A stretch of DNA of 64,000 nucleotides from DATAFF01 sp963744915 (GTDB lineage: Bacteria; Pseudomonadota; Alphaproteobacteria; Rhizobiales; Aestuariivirgaceae). The notes under the pieces were generated by a model. The model searched no databases, was not told where the DNA came from, and saw nothing but the letters and a program-made list of their open reading frames with translations. Positions 24,447 through 34,143 of this stretch are shown in pieces (the first letter of the stretch is position 1; each line of letters starts with the position of its first letter). The translations under genes were made by a program, and so were the position numbers. The DNA lies in assembly GCA_963744915.1 (NCBI GenBank), contig CAVUUY010000020.1, positions 62,001 to 126,000 of the forward strand, given 5' to 3'.

Positions 24447-25244
24447 ATGCAAGACCATATCAAGCACTTTCGCGCCGGTTTCCCCCAAGGTTACACCGTA
24501 GTGACCACCGTTGCCGAGCCGAGCGGCATCGCCTTCGGCGTTCTGAAGCTTGCCGGGGGCGACGTGTGGGAGACGGTGCCGGATGGCGAGACGGCTTTCC
24601 TTTTGATGTCGGGCGATGTCGAGGTCATGGCCGGCGGGGTCGAGCGGCGGATGTCGCGGCGGTCGCTGTTCGACGAGGGGCCAAGCGCGCTGCATGTGGC
24701 GGCAGGCGGGAAGGTGCGACTCGCGGCGGTAATGGCGAGCGAGCTCACCGTCTATGCAGTCCGCAACCGGAAGCCGTTCCCCAACCGCTTCTACGGGCCG
24801 CAGGACGTGCCCGACGAACATCGCGGCAAGGGACAGGTCGGCGACAGCTGCCATCGGCTGGTGCGAACGATCTTCGACAGGCGCAATGCCCATCCCGACG
24901 CCGATCTGGTGCTGGGTGAGGTCATCACGTTGCAGGGGCGCTGGTCGAGCTATCCGCCGCACCACCATCCGCAGCCCGAGATCTATCACTATCGCTTCAC
25001 GCGCCCCGAAGGCTACGGCCATGGCGAGATCGGCGAGAGCGTCGTCAAGGTCAGGCATTATGACACGATCGCAATACCACCCGGTCTTGATCATGCGCAA
25101 TGCGCCGCGCCCGGTTATGGCATGTACTATTCCTGGGTGATCAGGCACTTGCCCGATAATCCTTACACGGTGCCGGAATTCACGGCGGAGCATCGTTGGA
25201 CGACCGAGCCAGGTGCCGATTACTGGAAGCCAAGGACCGCCTGA
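24447..25244 (+). CDS. iolB: 5-deoxy-glucuronate isomerase IolB
   Basis: A 265-aa cytoplasmic bicupin that isomerises 5-deoxy-D-glucuronate to 2-deoxy-5-keto-D-gluconate in inositol catabolism. The metal-binding cupin motif is visible as SYPPHHHPQPEIYHYRF (residues about 171-187), with the later conserved DTIAIPPGLDHAQCAAPGYGMYYSW. Length matches the family (about 270). It is the first iol gene of the run iolB-iolC-iolD-iolE, with iolC four bases after its stop. No operator for an IolR-type regulator could be identified in the 116 bases upstream. Confidence 0.95.
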   Translation: MQDHIKHFRAGFPQGYTVVTTVAEPSGIAFGVLKLAGGDVWETVPDGETAFLLMSGDVEVMAGGVERRMSRRSLFDEGPSALHVAAGGKVRLAAVMASELTVYAVRNRKPFPNRFYGPQDVPDEHRGKGQVGDSCHRLVRTIFDRRNAHPDADLVLGEVITLQGRWSSYPPHHHPQPEIYHYRFTRPEGYGHGEIGESVVKVRHYDTIAIPPGLDHAQCAAPGYGMYYSWVIRHLPDNPYTVPEFTAEHRWTTEPGADYWKPRTA

Positions 25245-25248
25245 GGTC

Positions 25249-27162
25249 ATGGTGGAGCGCCGGCTCGACCTCATCACCATCGGACGGGTATCCGTCGATC
25301 TCTATGGCGGCCAGGTCGGCGGGCGCCTCGAGGACATGGCGCGCTTCAACAAATATGTCGGCGGCTGTCCGGCCAATATCGCGGTCGGCGCGGCACGGCT
25401 CGGCCTGCGAACGGCGCTGCTGTCGCGGGTCGGCGATGAAGCCATGGGCCGTTTCATCCGCGAGCAGCTGGGGCGCGAGGGCGTCGACACGAGCCATCTC
25501 ATCACCGACCGGCAGCGACTGACGGCGCTGGTGATCCTGGGCATTCGCGATCGCGAGACATTTCCGCTCATCTTCTTTCGCGAGAACTGCGCCGACATGG
25601 CGCTCGGTGCCGCCGATTTCGCACCCGAGTTCATCGCTTCGGCGCGGGCGGTGGTGGTCACCGGCACGCATTTCTCCACGCCCATGGTGGCCGAATCCAG
25701 CATGGCTGCGGTGGCTGCCGCCAAGGCGGCGGGCAGCGCGGTCATTCTCGACATCGACTACCGACCGGTGCTGTGGGGGCTCGGCGGTCATGGCACCGGT
25801 GAAGTGCGCTTCGTGGACGATGCAACGGTGACGCAGCATCTGCAATCGATCCTGCCCCATTGCACGGTGATCGTCGGGACCGAGGAGGAGATCCACATCG
25901 CCGGCGGCGCGACGGATACGATCGGGGCTTTGCGTCGAATTCGCGCGATCTCGCCGGCGCTCATCGTCGTCAAGCGTGGCTCGCACGGGGCCGCCGCCTT
26001 CCCCGGTCCCATACCGGGCGCCGTCGAGGATGGAATCACGGCATCCGGCTTTCCGATCGAGGTCTATAATGTGCTCGGCGCCGGCGATGCGTTTCTCGCC
26101 GGGTTCGTGCGCGGCTATCTGAGGGAGGAGCCGCTGGAGGGGGCGCTCCGCCTCGGCAACGCCGCCGGAGCGATCGTGGTGTCGCGCCATGGTTGTGCGC
26201 CGGCGATGCCGACCTGGCCGGAGCTGCAGCACTTCCTCACCGTGGGCAGCCGCTGTCGCGTGCTGCGGCAGGATCCGGTGCTCAACCAGATTCACTGGTC
26301 GACGACCCGGCGGCCGCAGCCAGAAGAGCTGACCGTGCTTGCCTTCGATCACCGCAGCCAGCTCGAAAGGCGGGCCGACAAGGCGGGCAAGCCGCGGGCG
26401 GTGATCGCGCGCTTCAAGCAGCTCGTCTATGAAGGGGGCCGCCAAGCGGCAGGCGATTGCCCGTCATTCGGCATCATCCTCGATGATCGCTACGGCCAGC
26501 AAACCCTTGATCGGGCAAGCGGCTGCGGCCATTTCATCGCCCGCCCGATCGAGCTGCCGGAGGCAAGCCCGCTTTCCTTCGAAGGCAGCGACGATGTTGC
26601 CGTGACGCTGGAGGAATGGCCGGTCCAACATGTGGTGAAGTGCCTGCTGCGTTGCCATCCCGATGACGACGAGGCGGTGCGCAAGCAGCAGGAGCAGCAG
26701 CTCGCGCGCTTGTTCGGTGCCTGTCGCGCGACCAGCCATGAGCTCCTGCTCGAGATCATTCCGACCCATGGCGCCGCCAATGACGCGGCGGTGCTCGCGC
26801 GCCTCATCGGCTGGATCTACGGGCTTGGCATCGCGCCCGATTGGTGGAAGCTTGCCGGACCGCCGGGCGATGACGGCTGGGCGATGGTGAGCGAAGCGGT
26901 CGGTGCCAATGACAGCAATTGCCGCGGCATCCTGCTGCTCGGACTCGATGCGCCGGAAAGCGAGATGATGGCGGCGCTCGCCGTGGCGGCACGGCAGCCG
27001 GCGTGCAAGGGTTTCGCCATCGGGCGGACGATCTTCGGCGCGGCGGCGGAGGCGTGGATGAATGGCACGATCGACGACGAGCAGGCCCGGGCATCGGTGG
27101 CAGATGCCTATCGGCGCATGATCGAGGGGTGGCGAAGGGCGCGAGAAGGAGTCAAGCGATGA
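25249..27162 (+). CDS. iolC: Bifunctional 5-dehydro-2-deoxygluconokinase / DUF2090 aldolase-like protein IolC
   Basis: A 637-aa two-part enzyme. Residues 1-325 are a PfkB-family kinase (GGCPANIAVGAARLGL near the N terminus, catalytic NVLGAGDAFLAGF near residue 280) that phosphorylates 2-deoxy-5-keto-D-gluconate. Residues about 340-637 are DUF2090 (VLAFDHRSQLER, GIILDDRYG, EIIPTHG, GFAIGRTIF), which resembles class I aldolases and is thought to do the following aldol cleavage (IolJ step). This fusion is common in Proteobacteria. The start at 25249 gives the family N terminus; an upstream in-frame ATG at 25213 lies inside iolB. Its stop overlaps the iolD start by ATGA. Confidence 0.93.
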   Translation: MVERRLDLITIGRVSVDLYGGQVGGRLEDMARFNKYVGGCPANIAVGAARLGLRTALLSRVGDEAMGRFIREQLGREGVDTSHLITDRQRLTALVILGIRDRETFPLIFFRENCADMALGAADFAPEFIASARAVVVTGTHFSTPMVAESSMAAVAAAKAAGSAVILDIDYRPVLWGLGGHGTGEVRFVDDATVTQHLQSILPHCTVIVGTEEEIHIAGGATDTIGALRRIRAISPALIVVKRGSHGAAAFPGPIPGAVEDGITASGFPIEVYNVLGAGDAFLAGFVRGYLREEPLEGALRLGNAAGAIVVSRHGCAPAMPTWPELQHFLTVGSRCRVLRQDPVLNQIHWSTTRRPQPEELTVLAFDHRSQLERRADKAGKPRAVIARFKQLVYEGGRQAAGDCPSFGIILDDRYGQQTLDRASGCGHFIARPIELPEASPLSFEGSDDVAVTLEEWPVQHVVKCLLRCHPDDDEAVRKQQEQQLARLFGACRATSHELLLEIIPTHGAANDAAVLARLIGWIYGLGIAPDWWKLAGPPGDDGWAMVSEAVGANDSNCRGILLLGLDAPESEMMAALAVAARQPACKGFAIGRTIFGAAAEAWMNGTIDDEQARASVADAYRRMIEGWRRAREGVKR

Positions 27163-29000
27163 GCACCGTCCGTCTGACCATGGCGCAGGCAATCGTCAAG
27201 TTTCTGGCGGCCCAGCAAGTTGAAATCGGTGGCCGGCTGATGCCGTTGTTCGGCGGGGTGTTTGCGATATTCGGACATGGCAATGTCGCAGGGCTCGGCG
27301 AGGCGCTGGCGGCAGCGCGCGATATCCTGCCGACCTACCGGGCGCACAACGAGCAGGCGATGGCGCATGCGGCGACCGCGTTCGCCAAGACGATGAACCG
27401 CCGGCGGATGATGGCGTGCACGAGCTCGATCGGGCCGGGCGCCACCAATATGGTGACGGCGGCGGCGGTGGCCCATGTCAACCGGCTGCCCCTCCTGCTG
27501 CTCCCGGGCGACACCTTCGCCAGCCGGCGGCCAGATCCGGTGCTGCAGCAGATCGAGGTGGTCGGCGATCCGACCACCACCGCCAATGACTGCTTGCGAC
27601 CGGTGTCGCGCTATTTCGACCGCATCACCCGGCCGGAGCAGCTCGTCAGCGCCCTGCCCGAGGCGGTGCGCGTACTGACCGATCCTGGCGAGTGCGGGCC
27701 GGTGACATTGTGCCTGCCGCAGGACGTGCAGGTCGAGGCCGGCGATTTCCCTGAATCCCTGTTCGAGCGCCGGACCGCGCGGTGGCGGCGGCCGGAGCCC
27801 GATCGCGACGAGCTTGGGGCAGCAGCCGAGGCGCTGAGACATGCCGAGCGACCGATGATCGTAGCTGGCGGCGGGGTGAAGTACTCTCTCGCCAGCGAGA
27901 CGCTCGCGGCATATGCCGAGCGCCACGGTGTGGCGGTGGCCGAGACGCAGGCGGGCAAGGGTTCGATCGCGTGGGATCATGCGCTCTATCTCGGCGGCAT
28001 CGGTGTCACCGGCTCGACGGCGGCGAATACGCTGGCCCGCCAGGCGGACGTGATCCTGGCGGTGGGCACGCGGCTGCAGGACTTCACCACCGGATCGCAC
28101 GCGCTGTTCAACAATGCCAGGCTGATCCAGCTCAATGTGTCGGCAGCCGATGCGAACAAGAATAATGCGCAGGCTCTGGTGGCGGATGCGCAGGCGGGCT
28201 TGAGCGCCTTGTCGCGGGCGCTCGGCGACTGGCGGGCGCCGTCGGCGTGGCAGGGCCGAGCACGCGAAGAAGCGGCCGAATGGCGCAAGACGGTCGACAA
28301 GGTGACTGCGGCACCGCGCGGCAACACGCTGCCGAGCGATGCGCAGGTGCTCGGAGCCGTCAACCGCCGGACCAGCCCGGACGACATCGTGGTCTGCGCG
28401 GCAGGCGGGTTGCCGGGCGAGCTGCACAAGCTGTGGCGGGCCACAAAGCCCGAGGGCTATCATCTGGAATATGGCTATTCCTGCATGGGTTACGAAATTG
28501 CCGGCGGCCTCGGGGCGAAGCTCGCGCTGCCCGACCGCCGGGTCGTCGTGTTGGTCGGAGATGGCTCCTATCTGATGATGAACTCGGAGATCGCCACCTC
28601 GATCATGCTCGGCGCCAAGCTCGATATCGTCGTGCTCGACAATCGCGGCTTTGGCTGCATCGATCGGCTGCAGCGGTCCTGCGGCATCGAGTCGTTCAAC
28701 AATCTTCTCAAGGACACGGTGCATCTGACGCTGCCGACGATCGATTTCGCGACACATGCTGCGGCGCTTGGAGCCCTGGCCGAGCAGGTGACATCGATAT
28801 CCGCGCTCGAGGCTGCACTGGACAAGGCGCGCGCCAGCGATCGCACGCATGTGATAGTCATCGAGACCGATCCGGCGGTATCCACTGCCGAGGGCGGCGC
28901 CTGGTGGGACGTGCCGGTTCCCGAGGTGTCGTCGCGCGGCAGTGTCAAGCAGGCCCGCAAGGCCTATGAGCAGGCGCTGGCCGCTCGCGATCAGAAGTAA
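27159..29000 (+). CDS. iolD: 3D-(3,5/4)-trihydroxycyclohexane-1,2-dione hydrolase IolD
   Basis: A 613-aa thiamine-diphosphate enzyme that opens the cyclohexane dione ring in inositol catabolism. Domain order is TPP Pyr domain with the catalytic Glu in YRAHNEQAMAHAA (near residue 67), a central domain, and a TPP-PP domain with the Mg/TPP motif GDGSYLMMNSEIATSIMLGAKLD spanning residues 466-488, ending in LDNRGFGCIDRLQR. Length fits the family (about 610-640). A strong ribosome site (GAGAAGGAG) lies inside the end of iolC and the start overlaps its stop by ATGA. iolE follows after 24 bases. Confidence 0.95.
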   Translation: MSTVRLTMAQAIVKFLAAQQVEIGGRLMPLFGGVFAIFGHGNVAGLGEALAAARDILPTYRAHNEQAMAHAATAFAKTMNRRRMMACTSSIGPGATNMVTAAAVAHVNRLPLLLLPGDTFASRRPDPVLQQIEVVGDPTTTANDCLRPVSRYFDRITRPEQLVSALPEAVRVLTDPGECGPVTLCLPQDVQVEAGDFPESLFERRTARWRRPEPDRDELGAAAEALRHAERPMIVAGGGVKYSLASETLAAYAERHGVAVAETQAGKGSIAWDHALYLGGIGVTGSTAANTLARQADVILAVGTRLQDFTTGSHALFNNARLIQLNVSAADANKNNAQALVADAQAGLSALSRALGDWRAPSAWQGRAREEAAEWRKTVDKVTAAPRGNTLPSDAQVLGAVNRRTSPDDIVVCAAGGLPGELHKLWRATKPEGYHLEYGYSCMGYEIAGGLGAKLALPDRRVVVLVGDGSYLMMNSEIATSIMLGAKLDIVVLDNRGFGCIDRLQRSCGIESFNNLLKDTVHLTLPTIDFATHAAALGALAEQVTSISALEAALDKARASDRTHVIVIETDPAVSTAEGGAWWDVPVPEVSSRGSVKQARKAYEQALAARDQK

Positions 29001-29024
29001 TTTTGGCAATCAGGAAGCGCAAAC

Positions 29025-29927
29025 ATGACGATCCGCTTTGGCATCAACCCGATCGGCTGGACCAATGACTGCATGCATTGGCTGGGCGATTTCATTCCGG
29101 TCGAAACCTGTCTCGCCGAGGCGCGGGCGGCCGGCTTCAGCGGCATCGAGCTCGGGCGCAAGATGCCCAAGCAAGGAGGGGAGCTGCGCGCGCTGCTCGA
29201 CCGGCATGGGCTTCGCCTGGTCGGCGGTTGGTATTCGGGAAAGCTGCTGCAGCGTGACGCCAAGGCCGAGATTGCGGCGCTCAAGGAGCATCTCGCGCTG
29301 CACCAGGCGTGCGGTGCCGAGATCATGGTGTTTGCCGAGACGAGCGGGGACATCGTCAACGACGTGGGCGGCCGGCGCAGCACCCGGCCCCAGATCGACG
29401 GCGCCGCCACCTGGAAGACGCTCGGCGCCCGGACCTCGGAGGTTGCCGACTACCTGGCCGACCAGGGCGTGCGCATGGCCTTCCACCACCATATGGGCAC
29501 GGCCGTCGAGTCAGCGGAGGACGTCCGCCGCCTCATGGAAAATACGCGGCCAAGCGTCGGGCTCCTCCTCGACACCGGCCATTTGACCTATGGCGGAGGC
29601 GATCCGGTGGCGGCGATCGGGGTGTTCGGGGCACGGATCAATCACGTCCACTGCAAGGACATCCGAGGCTACGCGCTCGAAGCCTGCCGGCGTCGCGATG
29701 CCAGCTTCTCGGAGGCGATCCTGTCCGGCATCTTCACGGCACCGGGAGACGGCATCGTCGACTATCCGGCGGTCTTCAAGGCCCTGAAAGAAGCGAATTA
29801 TCGCGGCTGGGTCGTCCAAGAGGCCGAGCAGGACCCGCGGGTAGCCAATCCCGCCATCTATGCCGAGCTCGGTTATGCGCATCTTGAGCGGATCGCCAGG
29901 GCGGCCGGCTTCTCCGTCGCCAGCTGA
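29025..29927 (+). CDS. iolE: Myo-inosose-2 dehydratase IolE
   Basis: A 300-aa xylose-isomerase-like TIM barrel that dehydrates 2-keto-myo-inositol to the diketone used by IolD. The start IRFGINPIGWTNDCM is diagnostic for IolE. Metal and substrate residues appear in GVRMAFHHHMGT, LLLDTGHLTYGG and INHVHCKDIRG, and GDGIVDYPAVFKAL precedes the terminal helices. Length is as expected. It follows iolD by 24 bases and precedes a Gfo/Idh/MocA dehydrogenase by 4 bases, as in many alphaproteobacterial iol operons. Confidence 0.95.
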   Translation: MTIRFGINPIGWTNDCMHWLGDFIPVETCLAEARAAGFSGIELGRKMPKQGGELRALLDRHGLRLVGGWYSGKLLQRDAKAEIAALKEHLALHQACGAEIMVFAETSGDIVNDVGGRRSTRPQIDGAATWKTLGARTSEVADYLADQGVRMAFHHHMGTAVESAEDVRRLMENTRPSVGLLLDTGHLTYGGGDPVAAIGVFGARINHVHCKDIRGYALEACRRRDASFSEAILSGIFTAPGDGIVDYPAVFKALKEANYRGWVVQEAEQDPRVANPAIYAELGYAHLERIARAAGFSVAS

Positions 29928-29931
29928 GCCC

Positions 29932-31074
29932 ATGGCGACGCGTCCGGTCCGCATCGGACTGATCGGAGCGGGAGCGATCGCGCGCTGCCATGTCCATGGC
30001 TACCTGGTCCACGACACCACCTTCGGAAATGATGGCGGCTCGCCGGTTCTGGAGGCGGTCGCGGAAGCGACGCCCGAGCTGGCGGTCAAAGCGGCAGCCC
30101 GGCTCGGCTTTCGCCATGCAGCGCCGGACTGGCGGGCGGTGGTCGAGAGCCGCGATATCGATGTGGTCGACATCTGCGTGCCAAGCGTGCTCCATCGCGA
30201 GATCGCGCTGGCGGCGATCGCCAACGGCAAGGTGGTCTATTGCGAGAAGCCAGTCGGTCTGTCGGGCAGCGATGCCCGCGAAGTCGCCGCGGCGGCACGC
30301 CAGGCGGGCATCCGGAGCCTCACCGGCTACACCTATCTGCGCAATCCGATGATCGGCTTAGCCCGAGAGCTGATCGCGGAGGGGGTGCTCGGCGATATCG
30401 TGCTGTTTCGCGGCACGCATAATGAGGACTATCTGTCGGATCCGGCTCAACCCTTCACCTGGCGCTGCGATCAGGCGCTTGCCGGCAAGGCCGGCGCGCT
30501 CGGCGATCTGGGCAGCCACATCATCAGCATCGCCCTGCACCTCGTCGGCGACATTGCCGCGGTGACCGGCGAGACGAAGATCGTGACAGGCGAGCGCATC
30601 GTAGTCGGCGACAGGAGAGAGCGACGAGAAGTCACCAATGACGACCAAGCGCTGGCGCTCCTGCGCTTTACCAATGGTGTCCAAGGCTATGTCGAGGCGA
30701 GCCGAATTGCGAGCGGCAGCAAGATGGCGATCAATTACGAGATCATCGGTAGCAAGGGTGCATTGCGGTTCGAAGGAGAGCGCGGTGGCGAGCTCAACCT
30801 CCATGTCGCTGGCAAAGCGCCCGAACGGGCGGGATTCACACGCATCCTGACCCATCCGAACCACCCGTTCTACGCCGCGATCAGCCCGGCAGCCGGCCAT
30901 GGCCTGAGCTTCAACGATCACAAGGCGATCGAGGTTCACGAGCTCATGGAGCTCGTTGCCGAAGGTCGCCCGCCGCTCACCGCGCTCGATACGGCAGCAA
31001 AGGTAGGCGCCGTGCTCGATGCGGTGATCGCGTCCGCCGACAGCGGCCGCTGGAGCGAGGTGGCAAAGGTCTGA
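29932..31074 (+). CDS. Gfo/Idh/MocA-family oxidoreductase (inositol-type dehydrogenase)
   Basis: A 380-aa NAD(P)-dependent dehydrogenase. Residues 7-14 form the Rossmann glycine motif IGLIGAGA, Lys of CEKPVG (near residue 105) is the catalytic lysine, and the Asp/His pair sits in GALGDLGSHIISIA. The C-terminal half is the GFO_IDH_MocA_C sheet domain. It is last in the iolBCDE run, so it probably oxidises an inositol isomer or its keto product, but is more distant from IolG than the gene at 36491. The start at 29932 follows the iolE stop by four bases; a longer frame from 29860 lies in iolE. It is convergent with transporter B, with a 17-base gap. Confidence 0.88.
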   Translation: MATRPVRIGLIGAGAIARCHVHGYLVHDTTFGNDGGSPVLEAVAEATPELAVKAAARLGFRHAAPDWRAVVESRDIDVVDICVPSVLHREIALAAIANGKVVYCEKPVGLSGSDAREVAAAARQAGIRSLTGYTYLRNPMIGLARELIAEGVLGDIVLFRGTHNEDYLSDPAQPFTWRCDQALAGKAGALGDLGSHIISIALHLVGDIAAVTGETKIVTGERIVVGDRRERREVTNDDQALALLRFTNGVQGYVEASRIASGSKMAINYEIIGSKGALRFEGERGGELNLHVAGKAPERAGFTRILTHPNHPFYAAISPAAGHGLSFNDHKAIEVHELMELVAEGRPPLTALDTAAKVGAVLDAVIASADSGRWSEVAKV

Positions 31075-31091
31075 ACAGCCGTGAAATCAGA

Positions 31092-31910
31092 CTATTTGAC
31101 CGCTCCAAGCGTCAGGCCGCGCACGAGGTGGCGCTGCACCAGAAGCGCGAAGAGCACGATCGGGAAGGCGCCGACGACGCCGGCGGCCGCCATCGAAGCC
31201 CAGTCGGTGTCGATGCGGCCGATGAGCGTGGCGGTGCCGCGCGGCATCGTCATGGCGCGCGGCGTGGCCGTCAGCACCAGCGCGAAGAGAAACTCGTTGA
31301 AGGTCACGATCACCGCAAAGATGGCGGTGGCGGCAAGACCGGGTGCGGCGAGCGGCAGGGTGATGCGGCGAAAGGCGGTGAAGCGGGAATCGCCATCGAC
31401 CATCGCCGCTTCCTCGAGATCGGCCGGGATCTCGCGAAAGAAGCTTTCCATCATCCAGACGCAAAAGGTGATGTTGAGCGCGGTATAGGTGATGATCAAC
31501 CCAAGCCAGGTGTCGAGAAGCCTGAGATCGAGCATCAGCAGATAGACCGGGATCAGGATCACCACCGGCGGCACGATGCGGAGCGTCAACAGCGACAATC
31601 CGACGGTGCGCTCGAGATTGAAGCGGAGATGGAAGCGGGCGATGGCATAGGCGGCAAGCGTTCCGATGAGGAGCGACAAGGCCACCGAGCAGGCGGTCAC
31701 CACCAGCGAATTGGTGAGATAATCGCCGAACTGCTTCTCGGAGAACAGCCGGCGATAATTGTCGAAGGAGGGGGCATGCGGATAAAGCGTCGCCTGCTGG
31801 GTGATCTCGAGATTGGACTTGAGCGAGGCAGCAACCATCCAATAGATCGGCAGCAGCACGATGATCAGCAGCAACGCTACCACGAGACCGCGGAGGATGC
31901 GCTCCTTCAT
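31092..31910 (-). CDS. Sugar ABC permease, MalG type (transporter B)
   Basis: A 272-aa inner-membrane protein with six hydrophobic helices. The first is at residues 10-32; the EAA loop is DLEEAAMVDGDSRFTAFRRI (about 175-194), which docks to the ATPase. It ends with the family-typical RGLTLGAVK. It is the last gene of the minus-strand transporter B operon (isomerase, ATPase, binding protein, permease, permease), and its start overlaps the stop of the other permease by ATGA. Substrate is presumed to be a sugar or polyol linked to the surrounding inositol genes. Confidence 0.9.
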   Translation of the reverse strand: MKERILRGLVVALLLIIVLLPIYWMVAASLKSNLEITQQATLYPHAPSFDNYRRLFSEKQFGDYLTNSLVVTACSVALSLLIGTLAAYAIARFHLRFNLERTVGLSLLTLRIVPPVVILIPVYLLMLDLRLLDTWLGLIITYTALNITFCVWMMESFFREIPADLEEAAMVDGDSRFTAFRRITLPLAAPGLAATAIFAVIVTFNEFLFALVLTATPRAMTMPRGTATLIGRIDTDWASMAAAGVVGAFPIVLFALLVQRHLVRGLTLGAVK

Positions 31911-32815
31911 GACTCGCCAGCCCGCCGCAGCATCCGCACGGCGGCCAGGGCCATTGCCAGAATGATCAGGCCCATGGTCAGGAACAGCGCCGCCGCGTAG
32001 CCGGTCTGCTGGAACTTGAAAGCGGTATCATAACCGAACACCGAGAGCAGCCGGGTGGCCTCGCCGGGGCCGCCGCGGGTCAGGACGAAAACCTGGTCGA
32101 AGGTGCCGAAGGCATCGATGGTGCGCAGCACGATGGCAATGGCGATCACCGGCCGCAGCATCGGCAAGGTATGGTCCACGAACACCCGCCATGGACCGGC
32201 GCCGTCGACCCGCGCCGCCTCGAAGGGCTCAACCGGCAAGGATTGCAATCCAGCCAGCAGGATGAGGAACATGAGTGGTGTCCACTCCCAGACATCAAGT
32301 GCGACAAGTCCGATGAAGGCGCGGGTGGGTTCGCCCAAGATCTGGACCGGGCTGCCGCCCAGAGCCTCGGAAAAGGCGGTGAGCATGCCGGCATCGCTGG
32401 CGTAGATCAGGCGGAAGACGATCGCCACCACCACGGGAGTGATGACCATCGGCACGATCAGGACGGTGCGCAACAGCCTGATACCGCGGAATTCGCGCAC
32501 GCAAAACAGCGCCAGGGCTAAGCCGAGCAGAGTCTCGATGGCAACCGAGGCGGTCACGAAGCGCAACGTCACCCATAATGAGTTGAGGAATTGCGGATCG
32601 TCCCAGAGCCGCCGGTAATTGTCGAGGCCGACATAGCGTAAGGCTTTGCCATAGCGGTAGAACTGCGTGCTGGCGCGCACGCCGTCCCACAGCGGATAAA
32701 CGAGCACGATCAGGGTGACAAGGATGCTCGGAGCAAGAAGGAGGTAAGGCAGGGCTGCATCCAGCCCCGCCCCCTGAAGCCGCTCGCGGCTCCGCAGTCG
32801 CCCGAGCACGCTCAC
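31907..32815 (-). CDS. Sugar ABC permease, MalF type (transporter B)
   Basis: A 302-aa inner-membrane permease with six helices. Markers are LDAALPYLLLAPSILVTLIV at the N terminus, the EAA loop FEAARVDGAGPWRVFVDHTL and the end segment VFVLTRGGPGEATRLLSVFGY. The start is taken as the GTG at 32815, which overlaps the binding-protein stop (GTGA). Upstream in-frame ATGs would extend the protein through the binding-protein gene with arginine-rich nonsense. It pairs with the MalG-type permease downstream to form the channel of transporter B. Confidence 0.88.
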   Translation of the reverse strand: MSVLGRLRSRERLQGAGLDAALPYLLLAPSILVTLIVLVYPLWDGVRASTQFYRYGKALRYVGLDNYRRLWDDPQFLNSLWVTLRFVTASVAIETLLGLALALFCVREFRGIRLLRTVLIVPMVITPVVVAIVFRLIYASDAGMLTAFSEALGGSPVQILGEPTRAFIGLVALDVWEWTPLMFLILLAGLQSLPVEPFEAARVDGAGPWRVFVDHTLPMLRPVIAIAIVLRTIDAFGTFDQVFVLTRGGPGEATRLLSVFGYDTAFKFQQTGYAAALFLTMGLIILAMALAAVRMLRRAGES

Positions 32816-34143
32816 TTGTAGTAGCCGGCGTCCTTCAGATAGCTCGTCACTTTTCCGGCCGCCGTGTCGAGCGCCGCGCCGCCACCGGAGCCCGCCTGCA
32901 GCGCCTTGTTGAGCTCGATGCCGAGCAGCTCCTCGACCTTGGCCCAGTCGGGGGTGCGCGGACGCGGCTCGGCGCCGGCATCGAGCTGCTTGAGCGCCAC
33001 CGGGATGAGCCGGTTTCCCGGATCCTTCACGGCAAAGGCGCTGCGGCGCACCGGAATCGACCCGGCCTCCGCCAGCTTGGCTTGGGTCGCCGGGCTCACG
33101 TACCATTTGAGGAACTCGATGGCATTGGCCTTGTTCGGTGCCGATTTTGGAACCGAGGCGATGAAGATGCCGATCTGGGCGACGCCCTTCTCCTGCTTCG
33201 GCACCACCCCGAAATCGAGCTTGCCGGCAACCTTGGTCTGCTTGGGATCGTCAGCCTTCAGAGCATTGCCGGAATATTGAATGATGGCGCCGGCCTCGCC
33301 GCCGAGAATCGAGGCGCCTTCCTGGTCGGAATCGAACTCGACGACGCCGGGAGGCGCGTTCTGCTTGAGGGTGCCGACAAAGTAGTCGGCGGCAGCCTTG
33401 CCGGCGTCCGAGTTGAAGGTGACGTTCCATTTGTCATCGAAGAACTTGCCGCCGAAGGACAGGAAGATCGGATACCAGCTGGTGACAATGGGATTGCCGC
33501 TAACGCCGCGGAATACGATCGGATATTTGATCTTGCCGGCCGCGACACCTTCCTTGCCCTTGGCGATGAGCTCGTCCCAGGTGGCGGGCGCGCCGCTGGC
33601 ATAGACGTCGTTGCGGTAGGTCAGGGTCTGCAGGTCGCCGACAAAGGGCAGCGAGATGAGCTTGGGCGTCGCGTCCTCGAAGCCCTTGACGCGCGCGCCC
33701 TGGCGCGGCGGCCAGTAACCCATGGCGATGAGCGACGCGATCCAGTCGGGATCGGAGGCATCGATGCCGCCGGCGCCGAGATCTTCGAGCACGTCGGCAG
33801 CGCCAAATTGAGGCACCCAGGGGTCGTCCAGCAGATAGATGTCATACTGACCGGCTCGGTTCTGGGCATCGGCGAACCATTTCTCGAGGGTCACACCATA
33901 TTCGTCCTCGAGGTACTGGACATCGAAGCCCGCTTCGGACTTGGCCAGCGGAATGATCTTCTGCTTGAAGGGGGTGAGCCCGCCATCGGCGAAGGCGCCA
34001 ATGATGACCTTGCCGCCGGCCGCCCTGGCAATCGGCGGGGCAGCCAGGGTGGACGCGAGCGTCGAGCCGAGCGCCACACCGGCGCCGGCCTTGAGAAGCT
34101 TCCGCCGATTGAGCTTCCACTTCAGCAGTTCACGCGTGTTCAT
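32812..34143 (-). CDS. Sugar ABC substrate-binding protein with Tat-type signal (transporter B)
   Basis: A 443-aa periplasmic binding protein. The N terminus carries twin arginines in LNRRKLLKAGAGVALGSTLA, a Tat-type signal (residues 12-40), unlike the Sec-type signals of the A and C binding proteins. The core has the family pattern YDIYLLDDPWVPQFG, LPFVGDLQTLTYRNDVYA and PATWDELIAKGKEG. It resembles the transporter C binding protein (both share the DDPWxPxF segment), so the two systems probably bind related ligands. GGAGG lies nine bases before the ATG, within the end of the ATPase gene. Confidence 0.9.
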   Translation of the reverse strand: MNTRELLKWKLNRRKLLKAGAGVALGSTLASTLAAPPIARAAGGKVIIGAFADGGLTPFKQKIIPLAKSEAGFDVQYLEDEYGVTLEKWFADAQNRAGQYDIYLLDDPWVPQFGAADVLEDLGAGGIDASDPDWIASLIAMGYWPPRQGARVKGFEDATPKLISLPFVGDLQTLTYRNDVYASGAPATWDELIAKGKEGVAAGKIKYPIVFRGVSGNPIVTSWYPIFLSFGGKFFDDKWNVTFNSDAGKAAADYFVGTLKQNAPPGVVEFDSDQEGASILGGEAGAIIQYSGNALKADDPKQTKVAGKLDFGVVPKQEKGVAQIGIFIASVPKSAPNKANAIEFLKWYVSPATQAKLAEAGSIPVRRSAFAVKDPGNRLIPVALKQLDAGAEPRPRTPDWAKVEELLGIELNKALQAGSGGGAALDTAAGKVTSYLKDAGYYK